Shown: positions 9,354 to 13,236 of the stretch, one piece after another
How the letters are laid out: each line of letters opens with the position of its first letter
Position numbering within the stretch: position 1 is the first letter of the stretch
Notes under the pieces: model-generated
Seen by the model: the letters and a program-made list of their open reading frames with translations, nothing else
What the model was told of the DNA's origin: nothing
Database searches by the model: none
Translations under genes and position numbers: made by a program
NCBI GenBank assembly: GCA_946055175.1
Contig: CAMGET010000008.1
Coordinates: forward strand, 1-13,236
Direction of reading: 5' to 3'
Length of the DNA: 13,236 nt
Source of the DNA: an uncultured Roseburia sp.
Lineage (GTDB): Bacteria; Bacillota; Clostridia; Lachnospirales; Lachnospiraceae

Positions 9354-10292
9354 TTAAGCACGTTCAAATACTCTAAGCTTCGCACTTTTTGAACGCGAAT
9401 TCATTTCTAATTCTTCTTGTGACGGTAAAATCGGTTTTCTGCCAACCACGCTGCCCTTTGATTTCTTTCCGCACACGCACACCGGGAAATCACTTGGACA
9501 AGTACATGGATTTTCATTCTTTTTAAAAATTGTTTTGACAATACGGTCTTCTAATGAATGGAAGGTAATGATACAAATGCGTCCTCCCGGGTTCAAAAGA
9601 TCTATCATATCATCTAAGTTGTTCTGTAATACTTCCAACTCTTTATTTAACTCAATTCGAATCGCCTGAAAGGTTCTCTTGGCAGGATGTCCGCCTGTCA
9701 CCTGTACCTTCATGGGAATTGCTGCCCTGATAATCTCCGTCAGTTCTCCTGCTGTCTCGATTAGTTTTTTTGCTCGTGCTGCAACAATGTGCTTTGCGAT
9801 ATTTTTTGCAAATTTATCTTCTCCGAAATCGCGGATAATGCGGTACAATTCCATTTCACTGTAACCATTCACGATATCTCTTGCAGTCTGACTTTGTCTG
9901 TCATCCATCCGCATATCAAGCGGTGCATCCGGATCCCGGTAAGTAAAGCCTCTTTCCGGTGTATCTAATTGAAAGGAAGATACCCCTAAATCCAGTACGA
10001 TTCCATCTACCTTTTCAATTCCAATCCGGTGCAATTCTTCCTTCATATTGGAATAATTGCTGCGAATAATTGTCACTTTATCGCCAAATTCCGCTAATCT
10101 CTCACCTGCCGCTTTGATTGCATCCTTATCCTGGTCAATCCCGATAAGTCTACCTTTCTCTCCAAGTCTGCTTGCGACCTGATAAGCATGTCCGCCTCCG
10201 CCAAGTGTGCCATCCACATAAATTCCATCCGGCTTGATATTTAAGTTTTCAATTGTCTCATTTAAAAGTACGGAATAATGTTTAAATTCCAT
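9354..10292 (-). CDS. rsmH: 16S rRNA (cytosine1402-N4)-methyltransferase
   Basis: This 312-residue enzyme (formerly MraW) uses S-adenosylmethionine to methylate N4 of C1402 in the decoding centre of 16S rRNA. The first SAM-binding motif ([14 protein letters not shown], residues 25-38), the [10 protein letters not shown] motif, the [15 protein letters not shown] segment and the [12 protein letters not shown] motif near residue 240 are all characteristic, and the length matches the family. A cysteine-rich stretch ([15 protein letters not shown]) near the C-terminus is also typical. It starts 44 bases after mraZ with a GGGAGAAGAG site before ATG 10290-10292 and ends 16 bases before the ftsL-like start, so it belongs to the mraZ operon. 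No defect is visible. Confidence 0.97.
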   Translation of the reverse strand: MEFKHYSVLLNETIENLNIKPDGIYVDGTLGGGGHAYQVASRLGEKGRLIGIDQDKDAIKAAGERLAEFGDKVTIIRSNYSNMKEELHRIGIEKVDGIVLDLGVSSFQLDTPERGFTYRDPDAPLDMRMDDRQSQTARDIVNGYSEMELYRIIRDFGEDKFAKNIAKHIVAARAKKLIETAGELTEIIRAAIPMKVQVTGGHPAKRTFQAIRIELNKELEVLQNNLDDMIDLLNPGGRICIITFHSLEDRIVKTIFKKNENPCTCPSDFPVCVCGKKSKGSVVGRKPILPSQEELEMNSRSKSAKLRVFERA

Positions 10293-10336
10293 TTTCTTTC
10301 TCTTCTCCCTATCAGCCTAAATGAAACCATCTGACA

Positions 10337-10771
10337 TTAGATACTGAATCCCAGTTCTGCCATATGTTCTGCTATATCATCCATTTCGTCTTCATCATAG
10401 GTATTTTCAAGCCATCTGTCCTTAGACCAGATTTCTACTCTGCTAAGTACACCGACTAATACTACATCTTTTTGTAAATCTGCGTATTCACGTAAAACAG
10501 GTGGTAATAAAATTCTTCCCTGTTTGTCCACTTCACAGCTTGCTGCACCTGCAAAGAAGAAACGTGAAAACTTTCTGGCGTCTTTCGAAGTCATAGAAAT
10601 GTTGCGGAATTTTTCTTCAATATTGTGCCATTCGTCCAGTGTATACACAAATAAGCATCCATCCAGTCCCTTCGTCACAACAAATTCGTCACCAAGCTGG
10701 TCACGGAATTTTGACGGAACTATCAGTCTGCCTTTCGCATCTACTGTGTGGTTGTATTCTCCCATAAACAT
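10337..10771 (-). CDS. mraZ: Transcriptional regulator MraZ
   Basis: This 144-residue DNA-binding protein is the first gene of the cell-wall and division cluster and is known to control its own operon. Two SpoVT/AbrB-type swapped-hairpin domains are visible, each with its signature: [17 protein letters not shown] in the N-terminal half and [16 protein letters not shown] in the second. The ATG at 10769-10771 begins the conserved [15 protein letters not shown] start and lies about 10 bases after an AGGTG ribosome site; the frame could extend to a TTG at 10778-10780, but that would abut the site. Four tandem MraZ boxes lie in the leader just upstream, which supports autoregulation. Confidence 0.96.
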   Translation of the reverse strand: MFMGEYNHTVDAKGRLIVPSKFRDQLGDEFVVTKGLDGCLFVYTLDEWHNIEEKFRNISMTSKDARKFSRFFFAGAASCEVDKQGRILLPPVLREYADLQKDVVLVGVLSRVEIWSKDRWLENTYDEDEMDDIAEHMAELGFSI

Positions 10772-10805
10772 ATGACACAATCACCTGCCTTTATCTGGCA
10801 TCCGC

Positions 10806-10834
10806 TTATCCACAAAGTTATGAACTTATCCACC
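10806..10834 (+). promoter_or_regulatory. Two DnaA-box-like sites in the mraZ leader
   Basis: TTATCCACA, the consensus DnaA box, occurs exactly at 10806-10814, and TTATCCACC, one base off, occurs at 10826-10834. They have the same orientation, 20 bases apart, between the MraZ boxes and the mraZ start codon. The second overlaps the last MraZ box. No DNA-unwinding element or dnaA/dnaN neighbours are present, so I read these as possible regulatory sites and not an origin. Part of the match could come from the GTGG content of the MraZ boxes. Confidence 0.4.
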
Positions 10835-10869
10835 ACTTTGTACCATTCTCCACCACTTTCTACCACTTT
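10830..10869 (-). promoter_or_regulatory. MraZ operator: four tandem 10-bp boxes
   Basis: Read on the minus strand, four units follow without gaps: AAAGTGGTAG, AAAGTGGTGG, AGAATGGTAC and AAAGTGGTGG. This is the 10-bp-periodic AAAGTGG-type array known as the MraZ binding site in mollicutes and other Firmicutes (TGGG-type repeats in E. coli). A degenerate fifth copy, AACTTTGTGG, lies in phase two units further on (10810-10819). The array begins right at the predicted transcription start and precedes mraZ, so binding should autoregulate the operon. Confidence 0.85.
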
Positions 10870-10876
10870 TAACTAT

Positions 10877-10905
10877 ATATTACTCCACTCTTAAGAAAAA
10901 ATCAA
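10877..10905 (-). promoter_or_regulatory. Sigma-A-type promoter of the mraZ operon
   Basis: On the minus strand TTGATT (10905-10900) and TAATAT (10882-10877) are separated by exactly 17 bases. This fits -35 and -10 elements and gives a predicted start near 10870, at the edge of the MraZ boxes. The surrounding DNA is AT-rich. Confidence 0.68.
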
Positions 10906-10962
10906 TATTTTCTTTATAATTTTATAGTAAAAAGGTTCCAGAAAATTCTTCCAAACCGAAGA

Positions 10963-11026
10963 AAAGACAGAGGGACGCTTCTTTTGTCACGATTATCCGT
11001 GACAAAAGAAGCGTCCCTCTGTCTTT
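10963..11026 (-). terminator. Perfect 28-bp inverted repeat, probable terminator of the phosphofructokinase gene
   Basis: Two 28-base arms (10963-10990 and 10999-11026) are perfect inverse complements around an 8-base loop. The arms contain GACAGAGGGACGCTTC and TTTTGTCAC. On the minus strand the stem ends in CTTTTCTTC, a modest T-rich tail, and the first arm already includes part of the stop codon of the phosphofructokinase gene. It separates that gene from the mraZ promoter. The long perfect stem may also mark a dispersed repeat element. Confidence 0.72.
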
Positions 11027-12263
11027 ATGAATGAGATAAATGGCTGACGTTTGCGTAAACCGGAAGGCCGTTTTTATATTCCACATCCGATTCGCCCTGA
11101 ATGAGCGGAAGCAGATAATCAATCATTTCCTGTGTCACATCATTTCCGGCATCGTTAATCCATTCTTTTGGAACAGGCTTGGCTTCGTTTGCGATATTTT
11201 TGATTTCCGCATGCCTGTATTCAATGGTATAAGGATCATTGGAAACACGGTCCATGACAACCATGGATGCGGTAACGCCTTCTTCGGAAAGGGTAACGGC
11301 TTTTCGTCCTAAAGCGACAGCTTCTGTGAGGTCTGTCTGAGAAGCAAGATGGGCAGCACAGCGCTGCAAGACATTGACTTCAATGGAACGAACCTTTACA
11401 CCGAGTTTTTCTTTTACTAAATGCTCCAGTGTCTTTCCGGCACCGCTTAACTGACTGTGACCAAAGGAGTCAACACTGGTTTCGGAAGCACTGATATAAT
11501 TGCCATCCATATCACGGATGCCTTCTGATACTGCAACGATAACATTGTTGCGCTCAAATAAAAGTCTCTTTACATCCAATAAGAAATCTTCGGTGTGGAA
11601 AGGAACCTCCGGAAGATAAATCAGATGCGGAGCAGTATTATATTCATTTCTGGCTAATGCAGAAGCTGCGGTCAGCCACCCTGCATCACGTCCCATGACT
11701 TCTATAATGGTTACACTTTTTACGGCATAGATAAAGGTGTCATGTGCAATCTCCAAAATAGAGGATGCGATATATTTTGCGGCAGAACCAAAACCGGGTG
11801 TGTGGTCCGTCTCACAAAGGTCGTTATCAACAGTTTTCGGAATACCGATGATACGGACATCACTGCCGATGCTTTTACCGTATTCGGAAAGCTTATAGAC
11901 GGTATCCATGGAATCGTTGCCTCCGATATAGAAAAAAGCCCCGATATTTTGTTCTTTAAACTGATTGAAAATGTATACATAAGAAGAATTGTCATCAATA
12001 TAATGCGGAAGCTTGTAACGGCAGGACCCTAAAAACATAGCCGGTGTCGTTTCAAGCCGGTGTAAAAAGCGGTCATCTTCTTTTGCCATAGCAGACAGGT
12101 CTATCATATTGTTATGAAGAATTCCCAAGATACCATTGATAGAACCATATACCGTTTCATAGGTATCAGATTCCATGGCCTGACGAATGACTCCGGCAAG
12201 GCTGGCATTGATGGCTACGGTTGGTCCGCCTGACTGGGCGACGATAATATTCTTTTTACTCAT
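11025..12263 (-). CDS. pfp: 6-phosphofructokinase, probably pyrophosphate-dependent
   Basis: This 412-residue PFK-superfamily enzyme phosphorylates fructose-6-phosphate to fructose-1,6-bisphosphate in glycolysis. Motifs in order are SGGPTVAIN (11-19), GGNDSMD (114-120), PKTVDNDL (142-149) and MGRDAGWL (190-197). Two residues point to pyrophosphate as donor: aspartate 117, where ATP enzymes have glycine (GGDGS), and lysine 143, where ATP enzymes have glycine (PGTIDND). PPi enzymes work reversibly and save ATP, which suits an anaerobic fermenter. Length fits the non-allosteric clostridial group. The start ATG (12261-12263) has an AAGGAG site 7 bases upstream. The gene has its own promoter and a terminator, so it appears monocistronic, separate from the mraZ operon. 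Confidence 0.92.
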   Translation of the reverse strand: MSKKNIIVAQSGGPTVAINASLAGVIRQAMESDTYETVYGSINGILGILHNNMIDLSAMAKEDDRFLHRLETTPAMFLGSCRYKLPHYIDDNSSYVYIFNQFKEQNIGAFFYIGGNDSMDTVYKLSEYGKSIGSDVRIIGIPKTVDNDLCETDHTPGFGSAAKYIASSILEIAHDTFIYAVKSVTIIEVMGRDAGWLTAASALARNEYNTAPHLIYLPEVPFHTEDFLLDVKRLLFERNNVIVAVSEGIRDMDGNYISASETSVDSFGHSQLSGAGKTLEHLVKEKLGVKVRSIEVNVLQRCAAHLASQTDLTEAVALGRKAVTLSEEGVTASMVVMDRVSNDPYTIEYRHAEIKNIANEAKPVPKEWINDAGNDVTQEMIDYLLPLIQGESDVEYKNGLPVYANVSHLSHS

Positions 12264-12336
12264 AAATGAACTCCTTAAGTTTTATTTAATTTTTGCTCAA
12301 ATAGTTTAATTTTTCTGTATTTTTATTATAATTCAT

Positions 12337-12365
12337 AATATAGCGAAAAAAGCAGAAATTGGCAA
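12337..12365 (-). promoter_or_regulatory. Promoter of the phosphofructokinase gene
   Basis: On the minus strand TTGCCA (12365-12360) and TATATT (12342-12337) are 17 bases apart, each one base from the sigma-A consensus. Transcription would start near 12330, leaving a leader of about 67 bases before the ATG. A palindromic ATTATAAT at 12325-12332 offers a TATAAT hexamer on both strands and could serve the divergent plus-strand gene, but no good -35 element accompanies it. Confidence 0.6.
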
Positions 12366-12381
12366 TAGAAAGAAAACAGTT

Positions 12382-13236
12382 ATGGAAAAAATGTGTACAC
12401 TATGTCCGCGAAATTGCGCTGTAAACCGCGCAGACGGTGAAAAAGGGGTATGCGGGCAGACGAATGAATTAAAGGTGGCGCGCGCAGCGCTTCATTATTG
12501 GGAGGAACCCTGCATTTCCGGGAAAGAAGGCTCGGGAACCGTATTTTTCTCGGGCTGCAGTCTGCACTGTGTGTTTTGCCAGAATGAGCAGATTGCAAAC
12601 GGAACGGTTGGAAAAATCATTACAATCGAGCGGCTGGCAGAAATTTTTTTAGAACTGCAGCAGCAGGGCGCTAACAATATTAATCTGGTCACACCGGGAC
12701 ATTTTATACCACAAATAAGAGAAGCACTTTTGCTTTCAAAAAAGCAGGGGCTTAAGCTTCCCATTGTATACAATACGGGAAGCTATGAAACGACAGAAGC
12801 ACTAAAAAGTCTGGAAGGCCTGATTGACATCTATCTGCCGGACTTTAAATATATGGACAGCACCTTGTCAAAGAAATATTCCCATGCAGAAGATTATGCG
12901 AAGGTAGCAAAAGAAAATATCAAAGAAATGGTGAGACAGACCGGAGCACCGGTTTTTGATGAAAATGGGGAAGACGGACTGCTAAAACGCGGAACGATTG
13001 TAAGGCATTTGACACTTCCGGGATGCATGGAAGATTCGAAGGCAGTCATTCGCTATTTATATGAAACTTACGGAAATCAGATTTATATCAGTATCATGAA
13101 TCAGTTTACACCGCTTGCAAATGTGGCTGCATTTCCGGAACTGAACCGTAAAATTACAGAGGAAGAGTATGAAGAACTGGTGGATTACGCCATTGAGCTT
13201 GGAGTAGAACAGGGTTTTATTCAGGAGGGAGAGACT
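12382..13236 (+). CDS. PflX-like radical SAM protein (pyruvate formate-lyase activase homologue), 3' end outside the window
   Basis: The frame is open for 285 codons to the window edge, with no stop seen. The radical SAM signature is C59-SLH-C63-VF-C66, which would bind the [4Fe-4S] cluster that cleaves S-adenosylmethionine. A second cysteine set at the N-terminus (C5-TL-C8-PRN-C12, then C24 in KGVCG) is typical of the PflX/COG1313 group and may bind another metal centre. Also visible are NLVTPGHF (about residues 112-119) and YLPDFKYMD (about 152-160), both common in the group. Homologues are about 290-300 residues, so only a few codons are probably missing. The target of the enzyme is not known from sequence; annotation as a PFL activase is by homology only. 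ATG 12382 was chosen, with ATG 12391 equally possible because neither has a strong ribosome site. Confidence 0.88.
   Translation, partial: MEKMCTLCPRNCAVNRADGEKGVCGQTNELKVARAALHYWEEPCISGKEGSGTVFFSGCSLHCVFCQNEQIANGTVGKIITIERLAEIFLELQQQGANNINLVTPGHFIPQIREALLLSKKQGLKLPIVYNTGSYETTEALKSLEGLIDIYLPDFKYMDSTLSKKYSHAEDYAKVAKENIKEMVRQTGAPVFDENGEDGLLKRGTIVRHLTLPGCMEDSKAVIRYLYETYGNQIYISIMNQFTPLANVAAFPELNRKITEEEYEELVDYAIELGVEQGFIQEGET

Noticed and set aside
10801..10870. Replication origin suggested by the DnaA boxes
   Set aside because: Only two boxes, no clear AT-rich unwinding element on the proper side, and no dnaA, dnaN or parAB genes nearby.
10922..11122. 66-codon minus-strand frame across the inverted repeat
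   Set aside because: It overlaps the 3' end of the phosphofructokinase gene and the terminator hairpin; its product looks like translated stem sequence.

Overview
The window looks like a chromosomal segment of an anaerobic, low-to-moderate-GC Firmicute, most likely a Lachnospiraceae-type clostridium. This is inferred from the gene families present: a clostridial PPi-type phosphofructokinase, a glycerol operon ending in a DUF1667 gene, and the Gram-positive mraZ-rsmH-ftsL-spoVD order. Nothing in the window fixes a species. All genes lie on the minus strand except the last, which runs off the right edge on the plus strand.

Right part (minus strand unless stated). A PflX-like radical SAM gene (12382 to the edge, plus strand) is divergent from a PPi-type phosphofructokinase gene (11025-12263), with an AT-rich promoter region between them. 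The phosphofructokinase gene ends in a perfect 28-bp inverted repeat. Next comes the start of the division and cell-wall (dcw) cluster. A good sigma-A-type promoter and an array of four 10-bp MraZ boxes precede mraZ, rsmH, an ftsL-like gene and a spoVD/pbp2-like transpeptidase gene. One perfect and one near-perfect DnaA box lie in the same leader. A strong palindromic terminator directly follows spoVD.

Middle. A second class B PBP gene follows but is broken. It stops just after its SxxK serine motif, at the exact codons of the SxN motif. There its own sequence is followed by an inverted copy of itself, forming a hairpin plus T-tract. The expected continuation of the dcw cluster (mraY, murD, ftsW, murG and so on) is absent, so this is a synteny breakpoint.

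Left part. A complete glycerol-use operon is transcribed leftward: glpK, glpF, a GlpA-like FAD dehydrogenase with a C-terminal [2Fe-2S] BFD-like domain, a second FAD/NAD-type flavoprotein, and a small four-cysteine DUF1667 protein. Together they would import glycerol, phosphorylate it and oxidise glycerol-3-phosphate, passing electrons through flavin and Fe-S centres. A terminator-like hairpin sits in the leader of the GlpA-like gene. The most notable points are the broken PBP with its self-derived hairpin, the molybdoenzyme-like cysteine pattern of DUF1667, and the overlapping MraZ and DnaA sites ahead of mraZ.
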